Assembly (NCBI RefSeq): GCF_006716565.1
Contig: NZ_VFPG01000001.1
Span: forward strand, 4,774,001 to 4,838,000
Origin: Nocardia bhagyanarayanae
GTDB lineage: Bacteria; Actinomycetota; Actinomycetes; Mycobacteriales; Mycobacteriaceae
Reading direction: 5' to 3'
Length of the DNA: 64,000 nucleotides
Position 1 is the first letter of the stretch. Every line of letters begins with the position of its first letter. The position numbers and the translations under genes are program-made. This document shows positions 48,255 to 56,890 of this stretch, one piece after another. The notes below the pieces were generated by a model. The model was not told the DNA's origin. It saw only the letters and a program-made list of their open reading frames with translations, and made no database searches.

Positions 48255-48798
48255 GAGTTCGCTCCCCCTGTAGTGGCCAGGTGTTCCCGGTTGAACTGGA
48301 TCGGTGAGGCGATGCAGCGCATCTCTCAGCACCGGAACGTTGGTAGCTTCTGCTTCGAAAGTCTTGAACGCGAGCAGATCGCGTTGCAGCCGAGACGATG
48401 TCGACGACAGGTAGTGCGGTAAGCGGAAACCGCGCACGGGGTAGGGGGCGTCGAGCGCAGGTTCGCTGCCGCAGGGGAAGGCATGGACAGCTGCGCTGGT
48501 TGCCGTTCAATGGCGATAGCGCGGAAACGCTGGCCCGCGTGGGTGAGGAGTCCTGGGCTGGACTTGTGAATGACGTAGGAATGAGTGCCGAGCCGCGGCG
48601 TCGCGGTCGTGGCGTGGGCGAACGAAGCGTCGCTTGCGCGACGAGGAAGTCAGCGCGGACGTCGAAATCACTGTGGGCCATGGGTTCTCTCCACGGCCGT
48701 GCGGCCGACCTTCATCCCTTCTCATCAATGAAACCGGAAAAACGTGAACTCGGCTAGTACTCCAGCATCACTTCGTGATGTAGTCGGCGTCGTCGCTG
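48255..48798. other. Stretch without a recognisable gene
   Basis: About 540 bases upstream of the excisionase-like gene. Frames on both strands are Arg/Pro/Ser-rich and match nothing I know. A minus-strand frame starting MAHSDFDVRADFLVAQA near 48681 begins like a protein but soon becomes low in information. No replication or transfer genes of an integrated plasmid are seen. Confidence 0.35.
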
Positions 48799-49156
48799 GT
48801 GGTGGGCCTGTTTAGCGTATTGGCGGCGCGCTCCAACGGTCTGGACCATCCGATGGTCGGGGTCTGGCAGGACATCCGCAACGTCGACGGTTGCCGTCGG
48901 TTCTGCGAGGACAACCGGCGACTCGGCTACCCGGGGCCTGGTCGCCATTCATCCGCTGCACGTCGCGGTCGCCAACGAGGTCTTTGCGCCTTCCACCGCG
49001 GCCGCCGACGAAGCGCGCCGCCCGATCGCCGCGTTCGAGGAAGCCGAGGCCGCGGGCCGCGCCGCCGTCGACTTCGAGGGACAGTCTGTCGACATCGCGC
49101 ACGTCAAGACCGCGCGGGCGCTGATCGCCCTCGCGGAGGCCGTCGGGGTCGGCTGA
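48799..49156 (+). pseudogene. Relic of a CitE-like (HpcH/HpaI) lyase
   Basis: The frame starts VLAARSNGLDHPMVGVWQDIRNVDGCRRFCEDNRRLGY, then near 48933 shifts by one to read [70 protein letters not shown] and stops. These are the last ~110 residues of the citrate lyase beta-chain/malyl-CoA lyase barrel. The first two thirds are missing. A terminator follows directly. Confidence 0.75.
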
Positions 49157-49173
49157 TCGACTGTGGGACAACC

Positions 49174-49213
49174 GAACCGCCCCGTCCGTGATCCTTCGCG
49201 GGCGGGGCGGTTC
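49174..49213. terminator. Bidirectional hairpin terminator
   Basis: GAACCGCCCCG and its complement CGGGGCGGTTC, with an 18-base interior that can pair further, between the CitE relic (plus) and the lactonase-like gene (minus). Confidence 0.75.
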
Positions 49214-49221
49214 TCGTTGCG

Positions 49222-50388
49222 CTACTTTGTCTTCACCATCACCGGGCCGTCGGAGAGGATGGTTCCGGTGTCGACGGAGGGCAGCGACGAGGGGGCGAGG
49301 CTGCCGTCGGCGCGGACGTCGTAGGTGTGCACCCTCGTGGTGATGTTGGTGGTGAGCACATCGGCGGCGTAAAGGTGCTTCTCGTCGTCACTGAGCAGCA
49401 CCCAACCGGGGCCGGAGCCGAGCGGTGTGTTGTACGGGGAACCGGGCAGCGGGGTCAGCGCACCGTCGGCGCCGATGGCGAAGCCGCTGACCTTGCCCGC
49501 GGCGACCGAGGGGATGTAGACCCGGCGCCCGTCGGTGCTGACCTCGGCGTTGTGCGGCATCGCCGGAACGGCGTACGGCGAGCCAGGAGTGGGTGTCAAG
49601 CGACCGTCGGCACCGATGGCGAAGCCCGACACGGCGCCACCTTGTTCCTGGCTGACGTAGACGAAGCGTCCATCCGGCGTGTACCCGGGATTGACCGGCA
49701 GCGTTCCGATCGGCACCGAGTCACCGAGTGGGCTCAGGGTGCCGTCGGCGTGGATGGCGAAGCTGGTGAGGTTGCCGTCGAGCGCGCTGGTGAACCGCAG
49801 GAACCGGCCGTCGGGGTCGGTGGTCAGCATCGGCAGCATTCCCAGGCCCGCGCCGGGCACCGGGGTCGATCCGGCCGGTGTCAGCGCGCCGGAGGCGCCG
49901 ACCGCGAAAGCGTCGATGCGTCCGGGGAATCCACCGACACCGACGTACAGCCACTTGCCGTCGGGGGTCAGGGTCGAGGTGATCGGCAGGCCACCGTCGA
50001 TCGGCGCCTCACCACCCGGAACCGGCCGCAAGGCGCCCTGATCATCGATGTGATAACCGGTGACCTGCTGGGTGCCCGCCTGGGTGGCGTAGAGCGTGCG
50101 GCTCTCGGGCGCGAGAGCGACCGAGAACAGGCCGAAGTCCACATCGAACGGGCTGCCCGCGACCTTGGTCAGGGAGCCGTCGGCATTCATCCGCAGGACG
50201 GCGATAGTGCCGCTGGCGGTACCACCGACCAGCATGAACTGTGGTTGCGCGGCGGGTGCGGCGGCGGCCGGTGGGGCGGGGGAGAGCGTCCAGCTCGCCG
50301 AGCTCAGCAGTACCGTGGCCAAGGCGACACGGGCCTTGTGGATACCGCCGCGGCGGCGTCCGGTCCGGCGGGATATGGATGTCGTCAT
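49222..50388 (-). CDS. Secreted beta-propeller (lactonase-fold) protein
   Basis: 388 residues with a twin-Arg-like basic start and signal sequence ending PPAAAAPAA. Seven or so repeats of about 50 residues follow, each with a strand pattern such as TPDGKWLYVGVG, STDGRRVYIPS and a turn like IGADGALTPLPGSPY, typical of 6-phosphogluconolactonase-like (YncE/Pgl-type) propellers. Enzyme residues of true Pgl cannot be confirmed by eye, and export argues against a sugar-pathway role. It is divergent from a second protein of the same kind; a pair of operator-like repeats lies between them. Confidence 0.85.
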   Translation of the reverse strand: MTTSISRRTGRRRGGIHKARVALATVLLSSASWTLSPAPPAAAAPAAQPQFMLVGGTASGTIAVLRMNADGSLTKVAGSPFDVDFGLFSVALAPESRTLYATQAGTQQVTGYHIDDQGALRPVPGGEAPIDGGLPITSTLTPDGKWLYVGVGGFPGRIDAFAVGASGALTPAGSTPVPGAGLGMLPMLTTDPDGRFLRFTSALDGNLTSFAIHADGTLSPLGDSVPIGTLPVNPGYTPDGRFVYVSQEQGGAVSGFAIGADGRLTPTPGSPYAVPAMPHNAEVSTDGRRVYIPSVAAGKVSGFAIGADGALTPLPGSPYNTPLGSGPGWVLLSDDEKHLYAADVLTTNITTRVHTYDVRADGSLAPSSLPSVDTGTILSDGPVMVKTK

Positions 50389-50523
50389 CGACTACCTTTC
50401 GCAGCGGGAGCGCCTGCGCTCCCTTTCCTTTCGCACAGTTGTCCCCGTACGGCATTGCGTTGTCCGTGTCGCGATGCGTCGTGCGAATTGCGCTAGACCG
50501 TACGGATTGATCGGCCCCGGAAA

Positions 50524-50540
50524 TGTCCAGAATCCGGACA
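50524..50540. promoter_or_regulatory. Operator-like repeat A
   Basis: TGTCCAGAATCCGGACA has TGTCC/GGACA inverted arms. A near copy in reverse orientation (14 of 17 identical) lies 54 bases away. Both are in the 240-base spacer between the divergent lactonase-fold genes, and each is preceded by CCGGAA. Confidence 0.55.
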
Positions 50541-50577
50541 CAAATGGCCGAGTCGCGCCCGAGCCCATTTCCGGAAG

Positions 50578-50594
50578 TGTCTGAATTCTGGACA
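50578..50594. promoter_or_regulatory. Operator-like repeat B
   Basis: TGTCTGAATTCTGGACA, read on the minus strand as TGTCCAGAATTCAGACA, pairs with repeat A. It ends 34 bases before the plus-strand gene and could block or recruit polymerase there. No regulator gene is next to it, so the factor is probably encoded elsewhere. Confidence 0.55.
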
Positions 50595-50628
50595 GTCGGC
50601 GTGCACGAACAGGTCGTACCGTCCTGCC

Positions 50629-51807
50629 ATGGCATCTGATTCGAAGACGACAGGTGATGTGGCGAGACGGGTTCCCGTTTTCTCCGGTGGTCACACTCGC
50701 CGCAGTGCGGGCTGGATCATGGCGCTGGCCGCGGCCATGCTGCCGGGACTCGCGGTGGTACCGCACGCGGCTGCGGAGGACGCCGGTTATTTCATCTACG
50801 CCCATGGTTTTCTGAGCAACGGCATCGCGGGATACCGAGCGTCGGACACCGGTGCTCCGGCGCCTATCTCGGGCAGCGCGGACACCGGAGTACCCAACTG
50901 GCCCCAGGCGGCGACCCCGGACGGACGGTTCCTTTTCGTGGCGCCGACAACCGAACGGCGGCTGCTCACCTACGCCATCGGCCCCGACGGCGAGCTGACC
51001 GCGGGAGCGACGCTGGCACTGCCGGATGTGCCGATCGACATCGCGTTCGCCCCGAACGGGCGCGACGCGTATGTAGTGACCGGCCTGACCAACGCGAAGG
51101 TGGTAGCCCTGAGCATCGGCGCCGACGGCGTACCCGTGCCGAACGGGCCTGCGGTGCCGTTCGGTCAGGCGATGGACGGCGTTTCCACGGTCGCGGTGGC
51201 GCCCGACGGCGCGAGCCTGTTGGTGACCTCGCTGTTCGCGCGCCAGCTCCTGAATTTCGATATCCATCCCGACGGCACCGTGTCCGCGCCACGTCAGCGC
51301 CTGGGCACGGGGATGAATCCGATCTTCGCGACCATCACTCCCGATGGCCGCTCGGTATACGTGATCAACGAACTGACAGCAGACGTGTCGGCCTACCACC
51401 GGGCCTCGGACGGCGCACTGACGGAGATGGCCGGATCGCCATATCCCGCAGGCCTTTTGCCGCACGTTCCGAGCATCACCCCCGACGGGCGCTACCTGTA
51501 TGTGCCGAACATGGGCTCGAGTTTCATCAGCTCCTACCGGATCGAGTCGGATGGGTCGCTGACCGCGTTGCCGAATGCGGATTTCGCACCGGACAAGCCG
51601 GGAACGTTCGCCGAGTCCTCGGTGATGTCGCCGAGCGGGCGGACGCTGTGGGCGCTGGGCACCGACCCCGCTCGTGGCGGTGAGGAGATCCTGCGCCGGT
51701 TCGCGATCGGCGCGGACGGTGTGCTCGACCTCGACGAGTCGATGACGATCTACACCCGAAAATTCGTCGCGGACGGCCGGACGATGACGCTGGTGCCCCG
51801 GCGATAG
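50629..51807 (+). CDS. Secreted beta-propeller (lactonase-fold) protein, second copy
   Basis: 392 residues. A signal peptide (WIMALAAAMLPGLAVVPHAAA) leads to propeller repeats such as TPDGRFLFVAPT, APNGRDAYVVTG, TPDGRSVYVINE and TPDGRYLYVPNM. It is homologous to the divergent gene but clearly different in sequence, so the pair is old. Possible roles are lactone hydrolysis outside the cell or ligand binding; neither is proven by the sequence. Confidence 0.87.
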   Translation: MASDSKTTGDVARRVPVFSGGHTRRSAGWIMALAAAMLPGLAVVPHAAAEDAGYFIYAHGFLSNGIAGYRASDTGAPAPISGSADTGVPNWPQAATPDGRFLFVAPTTERRLLTYAIGPDGELTAGATLALPDVPIDIAFAPNGRDAYVVTGLTNAKVVALSIGADGVPVPNGPAVPFGQAMDGVSTVAVAPDGASLLVTSLFARQLLNFDIHPDGTVSAPRQRLGTGMNPIFATITPDGRSVYVINELTADVSAYHRASDGALTEMAGSPYPAGLLPHVPSITPDGRYLYVPNMGSSFISSYRIESDGSLTALPNADFAPDKPGTFAESSVMSPSGRTLWALGTDPARGGEEILRRFAIGADGVLDLDESMTIYTRKFVADGRTMTLVPRR

Positions 51808-51819
51808 CTGTCCCGATGA

Positions 51820-51865
51820 GATGCGCTCGCCGAAACCCAGTGCTCGTAGAGTCGGCGGAACTCTT
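51820..51865. repeat. Imperfect repeat, copy 2
   Basis: GATGCGCTCGCCGAAACC with the core GTGCTCGTAGAGTCGGCG, same orientation as the copy at 47841 and about 4.0 kb away. The two bracket the excisionase-like gene, the CitE relic and the two propeller genes. It adjoins the broken integrase. Confidence 0.5.
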
Positions 51866-51909
51866 GTGGCCGTCCTCGAATTCCACGTTGAGCACCATGC
51901 GCAGTACCG

Positions 51910-52245
51910 TTGATGTGTTCGCGGAGTAGGTAGTTGTAGGTGCCGACTGTTCGTCTCGCAAGGGGTCTTCCGCGCCGGGAGACCCGTGTTGCGACGACTC
52001 GCTCGGCGTTACTGCCCGGATAGGACAGCTTCGGGGTGGGGGACAGGTTGGGGTTCGGTGGCGTTGCGAGTTGCCGGGGAGTCCATGTTTCGAGATCGAT
52101 GAGCTCGCGCCGCGGCGATCCAGTCCTCTGCCCGCGTTCTGGTGGCGAACGTTGCCGGGGCTTTGTGGATGGCCTTGTCCGGGCCGGTGTAGTTGGCTTG
52201 CCAGCGCCCTGATGGAAGCTTGCGGAGTCCACCGAACGCACGGGA
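51910..52245 (-). pseudogene. N-terminal remnant of a second integrase
   Basis: AFGGLRKLPSGRWQANYTGPDKAIHKAPATFATRTRAEDW, the Arm DNA-binding domain of an actinophage-type integrase, runs from 52245. Near 52112 the reading shifts to ELIDLETWTPRQLATP, then GRPLARRTVGTYNYLLREHI, the start of the core-binding domain, and ends about 51915. The catalytic domain is absent. It is unlike the intact integrase at 46 kb and so comes from another element. Confidence 0.7.
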
Positions 52246-52459
52246 TTCAGCGCGATGAGGGTGCTGCCGATCAAAATCGTCCCGAACCACTTGCGAGATA
52301 GCGGCGAGAGAAGTCCGCCGGGTCCCGGCTATTGCGTGCTGCCGGTCAGACTGGGACGGATTGTTCCTAGGCACTGTTCTGCCCTTCTGCGGCTCCCGAA
52401 ACAACCGTAGCTTCGTTGTTGTAGCCAGGAAATTGCTAGAGAGCTGGAGAGAAGTAGTC

Positions 52460-53395
52460 ATGGCAGACAACGTCAAGACAGTGGCCGTCAAGGGTTGGGC
52501 CTGGGACATCGCGACCGATATCTATTTCCCGCCCGGGTTCGACGAATCGAAGACGTACCCCACCATCATCTCCGCCCACCCGACCGGCAGCTGCAAGGCG
52601 CAGACTTCGGGCAACATCTACGGCACGGCGCTGGCCGAGGCGGGCTTCGTGGTGGCGGCCTTCGATGCGAGCTTCCAGGGTGACAGTGGCGGCGATCCGC
52701 GGGCGGTGGAGGATCCCGGCTTCCGGACCAGCGATTTCAGCTTTGTGATCGACTATCTCGTCACCCTGCCCTTTGTCGACGCGGACAACATCGGTGTGCT
52801 CGCGATCTGTGGTGGTGCGGGTTACGCCGTGGCGGCCACCAAGATCGATCGCCGCATCAAGGCACTGGGCACCGTGGTCGGCAGCAACGTCGGCCGACTG
52901 ATGCGTGAGGGTTTCTCCGAGTACAACCCGATGGGCATGCTCGAGGCGATCGCCGCCCAGCGCACGGCGGAGGCTCGCGGCCAGGCCCAGGTGATCAACG
53001 ATTTGCTGCCGCCGTCGGTCGAAGTGGCCAAGCAGGCGGGTGTCGCGGACATCGATGTTCTCGAGGCCACCGACTACTACAAGACCGATCGCGGCCAAGC
53101 CCCCGGCGGCAAGACCAGCTTCAACTTCGGTCGTCAGGCCGCCCTGGCCGATTGGGACGCCTACGATCGTGTCGAGGTCTTCCTGACCCAGCCGCTGTGC
53201 GTTGTCATCGGCGACAAGCCCGGCGCCTTCGCCTCGCAGCGGCTGAGCATGGAGCTCTACGGTCGTGCCGCGTCGAAGGACAAGCAGCTCGTCGTGGTCG
53301 AGGGCGCCTCGCACTACGACCTGTACGACCAGCCCGGCCCGACCGGTGAAGCGCTGGCGAGCCTGGTGCCGTTCTTCGGCAAGCACCTGAGCTGA
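52460..53395 (+). CDS. Alpha/beta hydrolase, dienelactone-hydrolase-like
   Basis: About 311 residues; ATG after GGAGAGAAG. ATDIYFPPGFDESKTYPTIISAHPTGSCK holds the oxyanion region and FDASFQGDSGGDPR the loop typical of this COG1073-like group. The nucleophile elbow is VLAICGGAGYAVAA: the usual Ser site is Gly and a Cys stands two residues before, so a Cys nucleophile is possible. The acid/His end is VVVEGASHYDLYDQP with catalytic His near 287. It may open a lactone or cleave an ester in the nearby catabolic pathway. It shares a terminator with the convergent SDR gene. Confidence 0.82.
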   Translation: MADNVKTVAVKGWAWDIATDIYFPPGFDESKTYPTIISAHPTGSCKAQTSGNIYGTALAEAGFVVAAFDASFQGDSGGDPRAVEDPGFRTSDFSFVIDYLVTLPFVDADNIGVLAICGGAGYAVAATKIDRRIKALGTVVGSNVGRLMREGFSEYNPMGMLEAIAAQRTAEARGQAQVINDLLPPSVEVAKQAGVADIDVLEATDYYKTDRGQAPGGKTSFNFGRQAALADWDAYDRVEVFLTQPLCVVIGDKPGAFASQRLSMELYGRAASKDKQLVVVEGASHYDLYDQPGPTGEALASLVPFFGKHLS

Positions 53396-53406
53396 TCGGC
53401 TCGATA

Positions 53407-53449
53407 CACGACAGCGATGACCACCGGAACTGTGGTCCTCGCTGTCGTG
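53407..53449. terminator. Strong bidirectional hairpin terminator
   Basis: CACGACAGCGATGACCAC and its near complement (17 of 18 pairs) around a 7-base loop, between the convergent hydrolase and SDR genes. Confidence 0.8.
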
Positions 53450-53467
53450 GGGCACGAGCGCTTCGAC

Positions 53468-54367
53468 TCAGTCGAACAAGTCGAGGAGTGAACCCTCGTT
53501 GTCCGAGCCGATGATTCCGACCGGCTTGCTGCTGGCGTCGTCGAGGATCGCGTCGAGGTTCGCTCGGATGTCCTCCGGCGTCACCTCGGCGTTCGTGTAA
53601 CCGGTGTTCATCGTGAGCGCGAAGCGCTGCATCACGCCACCCTGGCTGAGCAGTGTCTCGCCGGTGATAGAGCAGTCCTCGTGTGCGAGGTAGGCAACGG
53701 TCGGGGAGACCATTGCGGTGGTCATCGAGTTCTCGAGCATCTTCTTGAGATCATCGGGTATCTCCGCCTCCGCTGCCATTCGCGTGTAGGCGGTGGGGGC
53801 GATCGCGTTCACGCGAATACCGACTTTGAGCGCTTCCATGGCGAGGGTGCGGGTGAACGAGAAGATGGCGCCTTTGGAGGCGACGTACGCGCTCTGCTGT
53901 TCGAAGCCGACCAGCGTGGGCGACGCGGTATTGACGACTCGCCCCGCACCTGAGGCGATGAGATGAGGCCAAGCGGCGGCGGTGACCGCTGCGGTGCCGA
54001 AGAAGTTGACCTCCATGTGCTGGCGGATGCCCTCGATCGCCTCCGGGCCGAACGGCGTCATGTGGTTGATGCCGGCATTGTTCACGACGATGTCGAGACG
54101 CCCGAATGTCTCGATCGCGGTCCGCACGATCGCCTCGGCGCCGGTCGAGACGCTTTCGTAGTTCGCGACGGCCTTGCCGCCAGCCGCGATGATTTCGGAG
54201 ACCACATCGTCGGCGGGGGAGGTGTCGGACCCTTGCCCGGCGGCAGACGATCCGAAGTCGTTGACTACGATCGATGCTCCCCGTGAGGCCAGCAGCAGCG
54301 CGTGCGAGCGGCCGAGCCCCCGGCCGCCGCCCGTGACGATGGCGACCTTCCCGTCGAAACGCAACAT
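53468..54367 (-). CDS. Short-chain dehydrogenase/reductase, MFE-type
   Basis: 299 residues. The cofactor loop is VTGGGRGLGRSHAL, NNAGIN marks strand 4, and the catalytic triad is Ser in VNTASPTLVGF, Tyr-x-x-x-Lys in SAYVASKGAIF. The length and the ASIVVNDFGSS (Asp for NAD) and long C-terminal part resemble the dehydrogenase domain of multifunctional enzyme 2 and actinobacterial 3-hydroxyacyl-CoA dehydrogenases. It probably oxidises a hydroxyl in a fatty, steroid or terpenoid CoA ester. An AT-rich promoter spacer separates it from the broken transporter gene. Confidence 0.9.
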   Translation of the reverse strand: MLRFDGKVAIVTGGGRGLGRSHALLLASRGASIVVNDFGSSAAGQGSDTSPADDVVSEIIAAGGKAVANYESVSTGAEAIVRTAIETFGRLDIVVNNAGINHMTPFGPEAIEGIRQHMEVNFFGTAAVTAAAWPHLIASGAGRVVNTASPTLVGFEQQSAYVASKGAIFSFTRTLAMEALKVGIRVNAIAPTAYTRMAAEAEIPDDLKKMLENSMTTAMVSPTVAYLAHEDCSITGETLLSQGGVMQRFALTMNTGYTNAEVTPEDIRANLDAILDDASSKPVGIIGSDNEGSLLDLFD

Positions 54368-54433
54368 GGCTCTCGCTTCCCTCCATGCATGGCATGGACG
54401 CAGGTGGACGGGACGTAGGGCATCCCATCGGAC

Positions 54434-54460
54434 TAAAAATATATTTAATAGTATATGACG
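54434..54460. promoter_or_regulatory. AT-rich promoter patch
   Basis: About 25 bases almost free of G/C (core ATATATTTAATAGTATAT) in otherwise GC-rich DNA, in the spacer between the SDR gene and the broken transporter. ATATA and TATAT arms could form an operator. A similar patch precedes the TetR gene at 62.3 kb. Confidence 0.4.
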
Positions 54461-54601
54461 CTCGAGGTGCCGCCACGCAAGAGTGGGCGAAATCGGTCGG
54501 CGCCATGGAATCGCCGCCGTCCAACCGCGTCGATCGCCGCTGCGGTGAAAGAACCTCCCACTGCCCGTACGGCATCGACCTCACGCGCGACCCGGGTCGT
54601 G

Positions 54602-55498
54602 AATGGCGGCATCCTAGGCGAGAAGATCGGTCGCAAGGCGGTGCTGTCTCTGAGCCTGCTGATCATGGGTATCGTGTCGGGATTGATCGGATTGCTGCCG
54701 TCCTGCGAGACGATCGGTATCGCGGCGCCGATCCTGCTGGTGATCCTGCGGATCCTGCAGGGCTTCGGTGCGAGCGCCGAGCTGGGAAGTGCGATCGCGG
54801 TCGCCTATGAGTACGCCGACGAGAGGACCAAGGGCCGTTTCGGGGCGTTGCCCGCACTCGACGCCCAGGTCGGACTACTCGGTGCCTCGCTGGCGGTGAC
54901 CGGTGTGACCAGCTTTGGCAAGGAGTTCCTCTACGACTGGGGTTGGCGTATCTCGTTCGTCGCGAGCTTCGCCGTGGTCGGTGTCGGCTACTGGATCCGG
55001 CGCAATATGCCGGAGACGCCGGACTTCGAGCGGGTGACGACGGAAGCCAAGCGGCGCAAGGGGTTCCAGGTGTTCCTGGATCTGCTGAAGTTGGACTGGC
55101 GTGGGCTCGCGGTCGTCGCGGCGGTCTATGGCGGCTATGCCGCGATCTCCTACACCTTCAAGACTTCTCGCTGTCCTACCTCACACAGTTCCAGGACGTG
55201 GCGGCCAACGTCGGCGTTTTCGGAATCACCCTGGCCAGCACGGCGGCGATCATCACGGTGCCGCGCGTCCGGGCTCGGCGCGGGGCGCGAGGTCAGTGGA
55301 GCGACAGCGGGCGGCAGGGTCCCGTTGGCGGCCTTGGCCATCGTGACCGTCTCGCCCACACACGCGACATGGGGTGTCTCGCTGCTGATCATCGGCGCGG
55401 CTGTTCTGGTGGTCGCCGGTGTGGTCTTCGACCAGAAGGACCGGGTGGGCTTGCGAATCGCTGGTGCCGGTACACCGCCTGGGGCTCGGAAACTCTGA
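54602..55498 (+). pseudogene. Broken MHS-type MFS transporter
   Basis: GGILGEKIGRKAVLSLSLLIMGIVSGLIGLLP is the loop 2-3 motif of metabolite:H+ symporters, followed by LRILQGFGASAELGSAIAVAYEYADERTKGRFGALP and YDWGWRISFVASF. At about 55165 the frame slips: SLSYLTQFQDVAANVGVFGITLASTAAIITVP continues in another frame, and the end returns to ATWGVSLLIIGAAVLVVAGVVF. The first two helices, a middle part and several C-terminal helices are missing. The full-length transporter at the right edge may have taken over. Confidence 0.8.
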
Positions 55499-55556
55499 CC
55501 TCGGAGTTCCGCACCGCGATAGGGAGACAGCCGCTGTAGTAGACGAGGAGCGGCGG

Positions 55557-56702
55557 CTATGCGCTTACGGTTCTCGCGGAGCCGCTCGCGCGGGAGAGTC
55601 GAACGGCGAGAACACCGAGGATCAGCACGAGCAGCACCACGACCAGCCACGGCGGCACGCGGTAGGCAAGTATCGCCGTGGCGATCAGTACGGCAGCACC
55701 GACGACGCGGGGCAGCCAATCACCACGCGTCTCACGGTAGAAGTAGAAGGCCTGCGCGAGCAGGTAGACGGCCGGGCCGGTCAGGACGAGGACGCCCGCG
55801 GTTCCGGCGCGATCGATGTGCGCGTGCCCGAGCAGCATTTCCGCGCCCGCGGCGAACATCACCAGCCCGGCCACCACCCCGTAGATCGCGCTGAGTCCGA
55901 GGTGTACGGCGGCGATCGGGTCGGTGGTGTGGGTGATGTGGCGGACCACCTCGTGCTCGGCGCGGGCGAAGTACATCTGCCACAGGCACACCAGTGCCAG
56001 GAAGCAGCCGAAGGCGAGGGTCAGCACCAGCGCGTCGTCGTGGTGTCCGGTGATCACCCGTCCTAGCGTCAGTACGGTCTCGCCGAGCATGATGATGAGG
56101 AACAGCCGCATCCGTTCGACGATGTGCTCGGCGTCGAACGCCAGTAGGCGCGAATCGATCCGCCGCCCGGGGATCGGGTGGGCCGACCAGGTTCCGATCA
56201 GATCGATCCCCGCTGCGGCCGCCCAGAACCACAGGCGCGTTTCTGGTTTCACTGCCGCGCCGATCACCCACAGGGGAGTGGACACCGCAAACCAGAGCAG
56301 CACCCGCAGAAAGTGCCCACGCAAGGCGTCGCTGGGCGCGGTCACCGCGGCGTAGACGCACGGACCGATCAGCGCGGCGAGCATCGGCACCACGAACAGC
56401 CACGGGCTGTCGTCGAACGCGTGCGCGATCCCCGCGTTCGCGAACAGGCCCAGCGCCATCACCACCACGGTCACGATCTTCGTGCTCGCGCGTTCGACGT
56501 CGAGCATGGTGATCTCGAAGGTGGTGAACGTCCAGATACCCACCACCGCGATCAACGCCACCAGGGTCTCGGCCGCGCCCCGCCAGCTTATGTGTGCGAC
56601 GAAGTGGTGGGTGAGCTGACCCAGCGCCAAGACGAAGACCAGGTCGAAGAACAGTTCCAGTGGCGAGACCGCCCGGGCGAGCGGCAGATGCGGTGCGCTC
56701 AT
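55557..56702 (-). CDS. Low temperature requirement A (LtrA) family membrane protein
   Basis: 381 residues with about ten helices. The N-terminal hallmark is SPLELFFDLVFVLALGQLTHHF; the conserved EHIVERMRLFLIIMLGETVLTLG motif occurs near residue 195. Listeria LtrA is needed for growth in the cold; biochemical role is unknown. It is probably monocistronic, lying between the broken transporter and the catabolic operon. Confidence 0.93.
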   Translation of the reverse strand: MSAPHLPLARAVSPLELFFDLVFVLALGQLTHHFVAHISWRGAAETLVALIAVVGIWTFTTFEITMLDVERASTKIVTVVVMALGLFANAGIAHAFDDSPWLFVVPMLAALIGPCVYAAVTAPSDALRGHFLRVLLWFAVSTPLWVIGAAVKPETRLWFWAAAAGIDLIGTWSAHPIPGRRIDSRLLAFDAEHIVERMRLFLIIMLGETVLTLGRVITGHHDDALVLTLAFGCFLALVCLWQMYFARAEHEVVRHITHTTDPIAAVHLGLSAIYGVVAGLVMFAAGAEMLLGHAHIDRAGTAGVLVLTGPAVYLLAQAFYFYRETRGDWLPRVVGAAVLIATAILAYRVPPWLVVVLLVLILGVLAVRLSRASGSARTVSA

Positions 56703-56890
56703 CAGCTTCCTCCGGCGCCGATCTCCGACCGTTCCAGCGAACCCTCAGCATACCTACGCGCAATGCGGACAGCGCTTGTTCCTGCGACATCTGCGTGCCG
56801 TCGCCCGGGCCGAATCGGTGCCTGCGTGGCGGCGCGCGTGGCGCGTAGATCGACGGGGCTCACTCGCCGAAGCCCGAGTCCGCAGGATCC

